Shown in pieces: positions 13,656 through 19,912 of a stretch of 19,912 nucleotides of DNA (the first letter of the stretch is position 1; the number at the start of each line of letters is the position of its first letter). The translations under genes and the position numbers were made by a program. The notes beneath the pieces are model-generated. The model saw only the letters and a program-made list of their open reading frames with translations, had not been told where the DNA came from and ran no database searches. Source of the stretch: JAWLCG01 sp041687295 (GTDB taxonomy: Bacteria > Planctomycetota > Phycisphaerae > SM23-33 > FEN-1343); assembly GCA_041687295.1 (NCBI GenBank), contig JAWLCG010000041.1, positions 1 to 19,912 on the forward strand, written 5' to 3'.

Positions 13656-14855
13656 ATGAAGATCCTGGTATCCAACATCGGCTCGACGAGCTTCAAGTAC
13701 CGCCTGTTCGACATGGGCGGCGGCCTGGGGCAGGAGCGCGAGCTCGCCAGCGGCGGCGCCGACCGCATCGGCTCGACCGGCGGGCAGCTCAGCTGGAGCC
13801 TCGCCGGCGGCGACAAGGGCAAGCGCGCCCGCGACTGCGCCGACCACGGCCAGGCCATTCGGGCCTGTCTCGACCGGCTCATCGAGGGCGGCGTGATCGA
13901 CTCGCCCGAGGCGATCGACGCGATCGGCTTCAAGGCCGTCATGGCCGGCGACTACGAGCCGGTGGCGATGGTCAACGAAGAGACGCTCAAGCGCATGGAG
14001 TACTTCGCCCCGGTCGCGCCGGCCCACAACCCGCCCTACATGGCGGCCATGCGGATGTTCGCCCGCGAGCTGCCCGACACGCCGATGGTGGCCGCCTTCG
14101 AGACCGGCTACCACCAGACCGTGCCGGCCCGGCGGCGCCGCTACGCCGTGCCCGAGGCGTGGGACCGCGAGCACCAGGTCCACCGCTTCGGCTTCCACGG
14201 CGCCAGCCATCGCTACATCGCCACCCGCATGGCCGAGCTGGCCGGACGTGACGACCTGAAGCTCATCAGCTGCCACCTCGGCGGCTCGTCGAGCCTCTGT
14301 GCCAGCATCGGCGGCGCGAGCGTGGCCGTCAGCATGGGCCTCTCGCCCCAGTCGGGCCTGCCCCAGAGCAACCGGGCGGGCGACTTCGACGTGTTCGCCC
14401 TGAACCTGCTGGCCCGCCAGACCGGCATGGACCTGCCGGCGATGCTCGAGGCCCTGGCCAGCGAGTCGGGCCTGGCCGCCCTGAGCGGCACCAGCGGCGA
14501 CGCCCGCGACATCGAGACCGGCGCCGCCGACGGCGACCCGCGCTGCCAGCTCGCCATGGACGTCTTCGCGACGGCCGTGCGTGATTACCTCGGCAGCTAC
14601 CTCGTCGAGCTCAACGGCGCCGACGCCATCGCCTTCACGGGCGGCATCGGCGAGAAGGGCTCGCTGTGGCGCCAGGCCATCCTGCGCGACCTGTCCTTCG
14701 CGGGCATCGTGCTGGACGAGGCCGCCAACGACAGGACCCGCGACGAGGGCCCCATCCACGCATCGAGCAGCCGGGTGCAGCTGTGGGTGGTGCCCACGAA
14801 CGAAGAGTTGATCGTCGCCCGCCAGACGCGCGAGCTGCTCGCGGCGGGCCGGTAG
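13656..14855 (+). CDS. ackA: Acetate-kinase-family acyl kinase with altered acyl-binding site
   Basis: The 399-aa product is a full-length ASKHA acetate kinase; the reaction is acyl-phosphate plus ADP to acid plus ATP. Preserved positions (Methanosarcina numbering in brackets) are Asn7 (7), His124 (123) in APAHNPPY, His181 (180) in FGFHGASH, Arg240 (241) in SNRAGDFD and Glu384 (384) in PTNEEL. Altered positions are Lys93 for Arg91, Met96 and Ala97 where the HGG signature normally follows, and Glu149 for Asp148 (AFETGYHQ). The changes cluster at the acyl-binding pocket, while the phosphate/nucleotide parts are conserved. No obvious targeting helix is present. GGAG at 13647-13650. In this operon it would harvest ATP from lactyl- or another acyl-phosphate (inference). 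Confidence 0.9.
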   Translation: MKILVSNIGSTSFKYRLFDMGGGLGQERELASGGADRIGSTGGQLSWSLAGGDKGKRARDCADHGQAIRACLDRLIEGGVIDSPEAIDAIGFKAVMAGDYEPVAMVNEETLKRMEYFAPVAPAHNPPYMAAMRMFARELPDTPMVAAFETGYHQTVPARRRRYAVPEAWDREHQVHRFGFHGASHRYIATRMAELAGRDDLKLISCHLGGSSSLCASIGGASVAVSMGLSPQSGLPQSNRAGDFDVFALNLLARQTGMDLPAMLEALASESGLAALSGTSGDARDIETGAADGDPRCQLAMDVFATAVRDYLGSYLVELNGADAIAFTGGIGEKGSLWRQAILRDLSFAGIVLDEAANDRTRDEGPIHASSSRVQLWVVPTNEELIVARQTRELLAAGR

Positions 14856-14933
14856 AAACGACACCCCCGGCCGGGCTCAGGCCTGGCCGACCGAACAACC
14901 CGTATTCAGCCAAGACTGAAGTGGAGACCGGCG

Positions 14934-15203
14934 ATGAACGAAGCCATTGGGATGATTGAGACCAAGGGTCTGGTGTGCCTGATCGAGGCGACCGACGCGA
15001 TGCTCAAGGCCGCCAACGTCAAGTTCGTCACCATGACCAAGGTCGGCAGCGGCCTGGCGTCGGTGACGGTGACGGGCGACGTGGCCGCCTGCAAGGCCGC
15101 CGTCGACGCCGGGGCCTCGGCGGCCTCGCGGATCGGCGAGGTCGTCAGCGTGCACGTGATCCCCCGTCCGCACGCCGGCGTGGCCAAGGTGATGGGCAAG
15201 TAG
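14934..15203 (+). CDS. BMC-H shell hexamer protein 3
   Basis: The 89-aa single BMC domain (MNEAIGMIETKGLVCLIEATDAMLKAANVKFV) has pore segment KVGSGLA (36-42), like BMC-H 1, and ends HVIPRPHAGVAKVMGK. Its N-terminus resembles BMC-H 2, so the three paralogs look like products of local duplication. GGAG precedes the ATG. The kinase gene separates it from the first two shell genes; keeping three BMC-H genes at different operon positions may tune their amounts. Confidence 0.95.
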   Translation: MNEAIGMIETKGLVCLIEATDAMLKAANVKFVTMTKVGSGLASVTVTGDVAACKAAVDAGASAASRIGEVVSVHVIPRPHAGVAKVMGK

Positions 15204-15257
15204 TCCCCGCGGCCGGCGGGTCGGGGCTCGCCCCGGCGCGGCGGCAGGAGGCAGGCC

Positions 15258-15578
15258 ATGTTCCTCGCCCAGGTCAAGGGCAACGTCGTCACGACGCAGA
15301 AGGTCGCCACCATGGCGGGCCGAAAGCTGCTCATCATCGAGCCGCTGCAGGTCCAGGAGCAGACCGGCGCGTTCCGGGGCACCGGGCGGTGCATCGTGGC
15401 GGTCGACTCGATCGGCGCCGGCGAGGGCGAGTACGTGCTGGTCACGCAGGGCTCCTCGGCCCGCATGACCGAGAGCACCAGCACCGCCCCGGTCGACGCG
15501 GTGGTGATCGGCATCGTCGATACGGTCACCGTGCAGGGCAAGACGGTCTTCGCCAAGGGGCAGGGCACCCAGGCGTGA
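15258..15578 (+). CDS. BMC-P (EutN/CcmL) shell vertex protein 1
   Basis: The 106-aa product has the EutN/CcmL pattern: MFLAQVKGNVVTTQKVATMAGRKLLIIEPL, then CIVAVDSIGAGEGEYVLVTQGSSARM and PVDAVVIGIVDTV. Pentamers of such proteins close the shell vertices. AGGAGG ribosome site. By gene order it is the counterpart of PvmH, recalled as the first of three PVM pentamers. Confidence 0.95.
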   Translation: MFLAQVKGNVVTTQKVATMAGRKLLIIEPLQVQEQTGAFRGTGRCIVAVDSIGAGEGEYVLVTQGSSARMTESTSTAPVDAVVIGIVDTVTVQGKTVFAKGQGTQA

Positions 15579-15622
15579 CGGGGCGCGGGCGGTCGACGCC
15601 CTGAGCCCCGAAGGAGTCACTC

Positions 15623-17095
15623 GTGAGCCAGATAAACGAACAGATGATCCGCCAGGTGGTCCAGGAGGTCGTCTCGCTGGTCCAGAACGGCTGGGGCGGG
15701 CGCGTGGCGCCCCGGGTCGGCAGCGGGGCCTCGCCCACGATCACGCCGGCCGGTGCCACCAGCGGGGCGGCACGCTTCGGGCAGTTCACCAGCGTCGACG
15801 AGGCCGTCGCCGCCGCCAGCGCCGCCCAGAAGCAGATCATGCGCCGCAGCCTCGCCCAGCGCCAGATCGCCTGCGACCTGATCAAGCGGATCTGCATCGA
15901 GCGCGCCGACGAGCTGGGCCGGCTGGAGTACGAGGAGACCCGCCTGGGCCATCCCGCCCACAAGCCCGAAAAGCTCGTCGTCGCCGGCAAGAGCGCCATG
16001 GGCACCGAGGCCCTCCGCACGGCCTGCTTCAGCGGCGACTACGGCATTACGCTGGACGAGGCCGGCCCCTTCGGCGTCGTCGGCGTGGTGACGCCCGTCA
16101 CCCACAGCCTGCCGACGATGGCCGTCAACGCCGTCAACATGATCGCCGGCGGCAACGCCATCGTCTGCAACCCGCACCCCCGCGGCGCGAAGATCGCCGC
16201 CCTGGGCGCCAAGCTGTTCAACCAGGCCATCTACGAGAAGCTCGGCATCGACAACCTCATCAGCGTCATCGTCGAGCCGACCCTCGAGACCGCCAACGCC
16301 ATCTTCGGCCACAAGGGCATCGCCATCCTGAGCATCACCGGCGGGCCCGGCGTGGTCAAGGCCGCCCTCAAGAGCGGCAAGCGGGCCGTCTGTGCCGGAC
16401 CGGGCAACCCGCCGGTCGTCGTCGACGCGTCAGCCGACCTGGACAACGCGGCCCGCTGCATCATCCAGAGCGGTAGCTACGACAACAACCTGCTCTGCCT
16501 GTCCGAGAAGGAAGTCTTCGTCGTCGCCGAGGTCTACGACGCGATGATGGCGGCCATGGAGCGGGCCGGCGCCTACCGCCTGACCGCCGAGCAGATGAAG
16601 CAGCTCAACGCCATCGTGATCGACCCGGCCAAGGACGGCGGCCTGCCCCACGCGAACAAGGACTTCGTCGGGGCCGAGCCCTGCGTCATCGCCGAGGCCA
16701 TCGGCCTGCGGGTGCCCGCCGAGTGCCGCCTGCTCTTCGGCCCGGCCCAGTTCGCCGACCCGCTCGTCCAGGCCGAGCAGATGATGCCGCTCATGCCCTT
16801 CGTGCGGGCCGAGAACTTCGAGCAGGCCGTCGACATGGCCGTCCAGGCCGAGCACGGCTTCGGCCACACGGGCATCATCCACAGCCGGCTGGTCGACCAC
16901 ATGACCTACATGGGCAAGATGATGAACACCACCCTCTACGTCAAGAACGGCCCAGCCACCGCGGGCAACGGCGGCGGCGGCGAGGGCTACAGCAGCTACT
17001 CGATCGCCTGCTCGACCGGCGAGGGCATCACCACCCCGATGACCTTCACCCGCTTCCGCCGCTGCGCGATGGTGGACAATCTGAGGATCGTGTAG
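15623..17095 (+). CDS. CoA-acylating aldehyde dehydrogenase (PduP/EutE-like) with encapsulation peptide
   Basis: The 490-aa product starts with GTG after AAGGAG. Residues about 6-22 (EQMIRQVVQEVVSLVQN) form an amphipathic helix, then a Gly-rich linker to about residue 50: an N-terminal targeting peptide as in PduP. The dehydrogenase body has GPFGVVGVVTPVTHSLPT, NAIVCNPHPRG, the cofactor segment AGPGNPPVVVDASADL, and DNNLLCLSEKEV, where Cys292 is the catalytic thiol. It turns the aldolase-derived aldehyde (lactaldehyde in the PVM model) plus CoA and NAD+ into acyl-CoA and NADH. No enzyme for NADH reoxidation is encoded in the window; alcohol formation or an unlinked dehydrogenase may do this. 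Confidence 0.94.
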   Translation: MSQINEQMIRQVVQEVVSLVQNGWGGRVAPRVGSGASPTITPAGATSGAARFGQFTSVDEAVAAASAAQKQIMRRSLAQRQIACDLIKRICIERADELGRLEYEETRLGHPAHKPEKLVVAGKSAMGTEALRTACFSGDYGITLDEAGPFGVVGVVTPVTHSLPTMAVNAVNMIAGGNAIVCNPHPRGAKIAALGAKLFNQAIYEKLGIDNLISVIVEPTLETANAIFGHKGIAILSITGGPGVVKAALKSGKRAVCAGPGNPPVVVDASADLDNAARCIIQSGSYDNNLLCLSEKEVFVVAEVYDAMMAAMERAGAYRLTAEQMKQLNAIVIDPAKDGGLPHANKDFVGAEPCVIAEAIGLRVPAECRLLFGPAQFADPLVQAEQMMPLMPFVRAENFEQAVDMAVQAEHGFGHTGIIHSRLVDHMTYMGKMMNTTLYVKNGPATAGNGGGGEGYSSYSIACSTGEGITTPMTFTRFRRCAMVDNLRIV

Positions 17096-17108
17096 CGCGG
17101 GTCGGTGG

Positions 17109-17131
17109 CCCTGGGGCGCTGCACCCCAGGG
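17109..17131. terminator. GC hairpin after the aldehyde dehydrogenase (possible attenuator)
   Basis: CCCTGGGG pairs perfectly with CCCCAGGG over a 7-nt loop, 13 nt after the stop. There is no T-run, so full termination is unlikely. It could protect the upstream mRNA end or reduce read-through into the vertex genes. Confidence 0.35.
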
Positions 17132-17148
17132 GCGGCTGGGCGCCGCCG

Positions 17149-17241
17149 TCGTCAATGCGTCGCCGCGTCACCGCGTGAATGTGGTGGCGGTGCCTTCGAC
17201 GCGGATCGACCGGCGCATTGACGCAGTAACGCGTTGACGAA
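17149..17241. repeat. Inverted repeat made of 8-bp units, copy B, inside the operon
   Basis: The left side (from 17150) runs CGTCAAT, GCGTCGCC, GCGTCACC, GCGTGAAT. The right side (to 17239) runs GCGCATT, GACGCAGT, AACGCGTT, GACG. The arms pair at most positions around a loop of about 37 nt. It is the same 8-bp-period type as 7327-7491, and its right arm abuts the ribosome site of the next gene. Confidence 0.7.
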
Positions 17242-17251
17242 AGGTTTTGCC

Positions 17252-17506
17252 GTGATCCGCGGGCTGGTCGAAGGCATTGCGATCTCGCACCACAAACACC
17301 CCTCGATGGAGGGGTGGAAGCTGCTGCTGATCCAGCCGATGGACATTGCCGGCCAGCCCGACGGCGACCCGGTGCTGGCCGTCGACCCGCTGGGTGCTGG
17401 CCACGGCAGCGTGGTGCTCATCAGCAGCGACGGACGCGGCACCCGGGAACTGCTGGGCGACAACAATACGCCGGTCCGCTGGTCGGTGGTGGGTATCGAG
17501 GACTGA
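17252..17506 (+). CDS. BMC-P (EutN/CcmL) shell vertex protein 2
   Basis: The 84-aa product from GTG at 17252 reads MIRGLVEGIAISHHKHPSMEGWKLLLIQPMD, then PVLAVDPLGAGHGSVVLISSDGRGTREL and PVRWSVVGIED, a compact EutN/CcmL protein. The GTG start is preferred because the family begins at this point and GAAAGG lies 7 nt upstream; the earlier TTG at 17234 falls in the repeat arm. By order it corresponds to PvmK. It is followed by the RpiB-like gene 26 nt later. Confidence 0.92.
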   Translation: MIRGLVEGIAISHHKHPSMEGWKLLLIQPMDIAGQPDGDPVLAVDPLGAGHGSVVLISSDGRGTRELLGDNNTPVRWSVVGIED

Positions 17507-17532
17507 CGGCCTCCGGGCCGAAGCGAGTGACG

Positions 17533-18417
17533 ATGGTGGATGAAGCCCTGGTCAACGAGATCGTCCGACGCGTGCTGGGCGCGCTGAGCAGCCCGGCGGC
17601 GCCGAGCGCCTCGGCCGGACCGGCCGCCCCGGCGACGCCTGGCCCGGCCACGGCGCCGACGAGCCCGACGATGCCGGCCCCCGCGACGGGCCTGTCGCCC
17701 TCGCCGGCCGTGCCGCCCCCCAGCACCCCCCGCAAGCCCGCCCCGAGCCCCATGCCGATGCCCAACCCGGTGCCGGCCCCGTCGGGGCCGCGCCGCAAGG
17801 TGTTCGTCACCGCCGACGACTTCGCCCGCCGCGCCGGCGGAACCAAGACCGTCCGCCTGATGGGCGACGAGGTCCTCACGCCCAACGCCGAGGACTATGC
17901 CGAGATCCACCGCATCCGCATCGAGCGGATCGCCGACCCCGTCGCCGCCGCCCCGGCCGAGCAGGCCGTCGACGTCATCGCCGCCGCCCATGGCAGCGGC
18001 CTGGTCGTCAGCGGCCCCGAGCAGAAGGTCGCCAGCGCCCTGACCGCCCTGGGCCGCGACGGCTTCGCGATGACCCGCTTCGACCAGACCGACTGCTGGA
18101 TGCGGAACAGCTCGGCCCTGCTCAAGGCGATCCGCGCCGGGCCAATCGGCTCGGGCGTCATCCTGGCCCCGACCAGCCCCGCCGCGGTCGTCTTTGCCAA
18201 CAAGTACCGCGGCATCCGCGCGGTCACCGCCTGCGACACCGACACCGTCCGCGAGGCCGTCGAAGCCCTCGACGCCAACGTGCTGGTGATCGACCATGGC
18301 AAGCGGAGCTTCTTCGAGATTCGGACCTTGATTAAGACGTTCCTGGCCGCCCGGGCCCTGCCGCGGACCCGCTCGGCCATCCTCGACACATTCGATAAGC
18401 TGGAAGGCAAGGCATGA
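17533..18417 (+). CDS. RpiB/LacAB-like microcompartment-associated protein with targeting helix and Pro/Ala linker
   Basis: The 294-aa product has three parts. Residues 2-19 (VDEALVNEIVRRVLGALS) are an amphipathic helix of encapsulation-peptide type. Residues about 20-87 are a Pro/Ala/Ser-rich linker. Residues 89-131 (KVFVTADDFARRAGG...VLTPNAEDYAEIHRIRIERI) resemble a short motif I recall from other microcompartment-associated proteins. The last part, about 152-285, follows RpiB: IGSGVILAPTSPAAVVFANKYRGIRAVTACDTDTVREAVEALDANVLVI. The CGTG catalytic segment of RpiB is replaced by APTS, so the Cys is lost and isomerase activity is unlikely. Start choice is ATG at 17533; a GTG at 17527 is also possible. 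It overlaps BMC-P 3 by ATGA. A scaffold or sugar-phosphate-binding role is inferred. Confidence 0.82.
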   Translation: MVDEALVNEIVRRVLGALSSPAAPSASAGPAAPATPGPATAPTSPTMPAPATGLSPSPAVPPPSTPRKPAPSPMPMPNPVPAPSGPRRKVFVTADDFARRAGGTKTVRLMGDEVLTPNAEDYAEIHRIRIERIADPVAAAPAEQAVDVIAAAHGSGLVVSGPEQKVASALTALGRDGFAMTRFDQTDCWMRNSSALLKAIRAGPIGSGVILAPTSPAAVVFANKYRGIRAVTACDTDTVREAVEALDANVLVIDHGKRSFFEIRTLIKTFLAARALPRTRSAILDTFDKLEGKA

Positions 18418-18713
18418 GGATCGCCCGCGTCATCGGGCAGGTCGTGGTGAGCAAGCTGCACCCGGACATGGTGCCGGGTCGGTTGCTGCTGGTCCGCACA
18501 GCCAATCGGCGCACGCTGGCTGGCCGAGACGGCGGCAACGACGAGACCCTCGTGCTCTACGACGACATGGGCGCCCGCGACGGCGACCAGGTCGGCCTGG
18601 TCGAGGGCCGAGAGGCCACCAGCCCGTTCCAGCCCCGTAAGGTGCCCGTGGATGCCTACAACGCCTGCATCCTCGATCGCATCGACTTCAAACCCATCCT
18701 CCCGGTGGAGTAG
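18414..18713 (+). CDS. BMC-P (EutN/CcmL) shell vertex protein 3
   Basis: The 99-aa product (MRIARVIGQVVVSKLHPDMVPGRLLLVRT, then LVLYDDMGARDGDQVGLVEGREATSPF and PVDAYNACILDRIDF) is a EutN/CcmL pentamer protein with a longer loop after residue 30 than its two paralogs. Translational coupling to the RpiB-like gene by ATGA suggests the two are made together. By order it corresponds to PvmM. The aldolase gene starts 18 nt after its stop. Confidence 0.93.
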   Translation: MRIARVIGQVVVSKLHPDMVPGRLLLVRTANRRTLAGRDGGNDETLVLYDDMGARDGDQVGLVEGREATSPFQPRKVPVDAYNACILDRIDFKPILPVE

Positions 18714-18731
18714 CAGGAAGGAAATCGCACT

Positions 18732-19703
18732 ATGGCCAATGAATGGGAACTGAAGAAGCAGATCTGCGAGATCGGCCGGCGCATCTATCAGCAGGGCTAC
18801 GTGGCCGCCAATGACGGCAACATCACCGTCCGCATCGGCCCCGACCGCTTCCTGTGCACGCCGACGATGGTCTCCAAGGGCTTCATGGAGCCCGAGGACA
18901 TCGCCGTCGTCGATCGCCAGGCCAACCAGCTCTCCGGGCGCAAGCCGCGCACCAGCGAGATCCTGCTGCACCTGGAGGTCTTCGAGGCCATCCCCGAGGT
19001 CAACGCGGTGGTGCACGCCCACCCGCCGCACGCGACGGCCTTCGCGGTCGCCGGCGTGCCGGTGCCAAGCTGCATCCTGCCCGAGGTGGAGATCTTCATC
19101 GGCCAGGTGCCCATCGCCGAGTACGACACGCCCGGCAGCAAGAACTTCGCCGAGACCATCCTGCCGCACCTGCGCAACAAGGCCAACACCATCCTGCTGA
19201 GCAATCACGGCGTGGTCACCTTCGGCAATACGCTGGAGGAGGCCTACTTCCACGTCGAGACGCTCGACCTGTACTGCAAGATCCTGCTGCTGGCCCGGCA
19301 GGTCGGCGGCGTCCGGCAGTTGCCCGACCCGAAGATGAACGAGCTGCTCGCCCTGAAGAAGAAGCTCGGCTTCGAGGACCCGCGCATCGGCGAGACCGAC
19401 CACTGCACCATCTGCGGCAGCGACGAGTTCCTCCGCGGCTACAGCACCTGCGCGATCCCCGGCCACACCCCGGCCGCCAACGGCAGCGGGCACGGCGAGG
19501 GCATCGCCAACCTGCCCAGCCAGTCCGGCCAGCCGCAGCCCGTCGCCGCGGCGAAGCCGGCCGAGCCCGCCCCCGCGGCCGCCTTCAAGGGCCTCGGCAG
19601 TTCGTCCAGTACGGCCCAGCAGCGCGCCAGCCAGGACGAGCAGGAACGCCTCGTGCAGATGATCACCGACCGCATCGTCGAGATGCTCACGCCGAAGGGC
19701 TGA
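18732..19703 (+). CDS. pvmN: Class II aldolase (fuculose/rhamnulose-1-phosphate type) with C-terminal encapsulation extension
   Basis: The 323-aa product has a complete FucA/AraD-type aldolase over residues 1-215: catalytic Glu76 (SEILLH), zinc ligands His95 and His97 (VHAHPPH) and His159 (LSNHGVV), matching FucA Glu73, His92, His94 and His155. It would split L-fuculose-1-P or L-rhamnulose-1-P into DHAP and lactaldehyde. About 100 residues follow that normal family members lack: a segment with three Cys (DHCTICGSDEFLRGYSTC), a flexible Ala/Pro/Gln linker, and a terminal helix (EQERLVQMITDRIVEMLTPKG) of targeting type. It is the last gene of the operon, before a terminator. The symbol follows my recollection of the Planctopirus PVM locus. 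Confidence 0.93.
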   Translation: MANEWELKKQICEIGRRIYQQGYVAANDGNITVRIGPDRFLCTPTMVSKGFMEPEDIAVVDRQANQLSGRKPRTSEILLHLEVFEAIPEVNAVVHAHPPHATAFAVAGVPVPSCILPEVEIFIGQVPIAEYDTPGSKNFAETILPHLRNKANTILLSNHGVVTFGNTLEEAYFHVETLDLYCKILLLARQVGGVRQLPDPKMNELLALKKKLGFEDPRIGETDHCTICGSDEFLRGYSTCAIPGHTPAANGSGHGEGIANLPSQSGQPQPVAAAKPAEPAPAAAFKGLGSSSSTAQQRASQDEQERLVQMITDRIVEMLTPKG

Positions 19704-19731
19704 CAGCCCGGCCAGCCACCACGCCTTTGCG

Positions 19732-19765
19732 AGCCCCCGGTCGCCCCGCGGCCGGGGGCTTTTTA
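19732..19765 (+). terminator. Rho-independent terminator of the microcompartment operon
   Basis: AGCCCCCGG pairs perfectly with CCGGGGGCT over an 11-nt loop and runs directly into TTTTT. It lies 28 nt after the aldolase stop and before ligA. Confidence 0.9.
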
Positions 19766-19840
19766 TGTCGGCCGACGCCCCTCGGCCGCGGAGGCCCCAG
19801 CGCCTTGCCGCCCCGGCCGGCGTCGGCGACAATGCAGCGC

Positions 19841-19912
19841 ATGAGCGACATCCGCACCGAGATCGAGAAGCTCCGCACGGAGATCCGCCGGCATGACCGG
19901 CTCTACTACGTC
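19841..19912 (+). CDS. ligA: NAD-dependent DNA ligase, N-terminal fragment cut by the window end
   Basis: The 24 visible codons read MSDIRTEIEKLRTEIRRHDRLYYV. The L-R-x-x-I-x-x-H-D-x-x-Y-Y-V pattern is the start of the LigA Ia domain, which binds NMN with the HD-YY residues. An in-frame ATG three codons earlier (19832) is an alternative start; neither has a clear ribosome site. The gene runs off the right edge and is a housekeeping gene outside the microcompartment unit. Confidence 0.75.
   Translation, partial: MSDIRTEIEKLRTEIRRHDRLYYV

Noticed and set aside
17234..17251. TTG start for BMC-P 2
   Set aside because: It lies in the arm of the 8-bp repeat and adds residues not found in the family; GTG at 17252 has a proper GAAAGG site.
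17895..19832. 645-codon minus-strand frame opposite the RpiB-like, BMC-P 3 and aldolase genes
   Set aside because: It spans three well-supported genes and has no recognisable domains.
1..19912. tRNA, rRNA, riboswitch or integrase attachment site
   Set aside because: I looked for tRNA-like arms, conserved riboswitch cores and tRNA-end duplications in the gaps and recognised none; reading by eye cannot exclude weak or novel RNAs.

Overview
The window is about 20 kb of very GC-rich bacterial DNA. It most likely comes from the phylum Planctomycetota, and a Phycisphaerae-like lineage is plausible. The clue is the gene set: a DUF1844 protein, a large beta-helix lipoprotein, a sulfatase-like hydrolase, and above all a planctomycete/verrucomicrobia-type (PVM) bacterial microcompartment operon. 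No rRNA, tRNA, CRISPR array, transposase or phage gene is visible.

Left part (1-10933): a minus-strand beta-helix/LamG lipoprotein gene (102-3242), a 658-nt gene-free stretch packed with palindromic repeats, and a minus-strand UroD-like gene (3901-4983). Then come plus-strand genes: an M20 metallopeptidase that overlaps an epimerase-like SDR (ATGA), a DapA-like aldolase/lyase, a DUF1844 protein, and a sulfatase-superfamily hydrolase with Thr where the modified Cys/Ser should be. The M20, SDR and DapA-like genes look like a small metabolic cassette whose substrate cannot be read from sequence.

Right part (11410-19703): a compact microcompartment operon. Its order is DeoR regulator, PduL phosphotransacylase, BMC-H, BMC-H, acetate-kinase-family kinase, BMC-H, BMC-P, CoA-acylating aldehyde dehydrogenase, BMC-P, RpiB-like protein, BMC-P, class II aldolase. 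A hairpin plus T-run terminator follows, and then the first codons of an NAD-dependent DNA ligase. For PVM compartments the established model is that the aldolase splits fuculose-1-P or rhamnulose-1-P into DHAP and lactaldehyde. The dehydrogenase then makes an acyl-CoA, PduL an acyl-phosphate, and the kinase yields ATP plus the acid, inside a shell of BMC-H hexamers and BMC-P pentamers. PduL, the dehydrogenase, the RpiB-like protein and the aldolase each carry a terminal amphipathic helix resembling an encapsulation peptide. The system type is known. Less ordinary are a kinase with three or four altered active-site positions that could suit a larger acyl group such as lactyl, three BMC-H paralogs without BMC-T, and an RpiB-like protein that has lost its catalytic Cys.

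The other notable content is a dense set of intergenic repeats: 8-bp-period inverted repeats (one inside the microcompartment operon), hairpins with compensated stem changes, a hairpin that includes the stop codon of two unrelated genes, tandem 32-bp hairpin units, and a nested palindromic composite.
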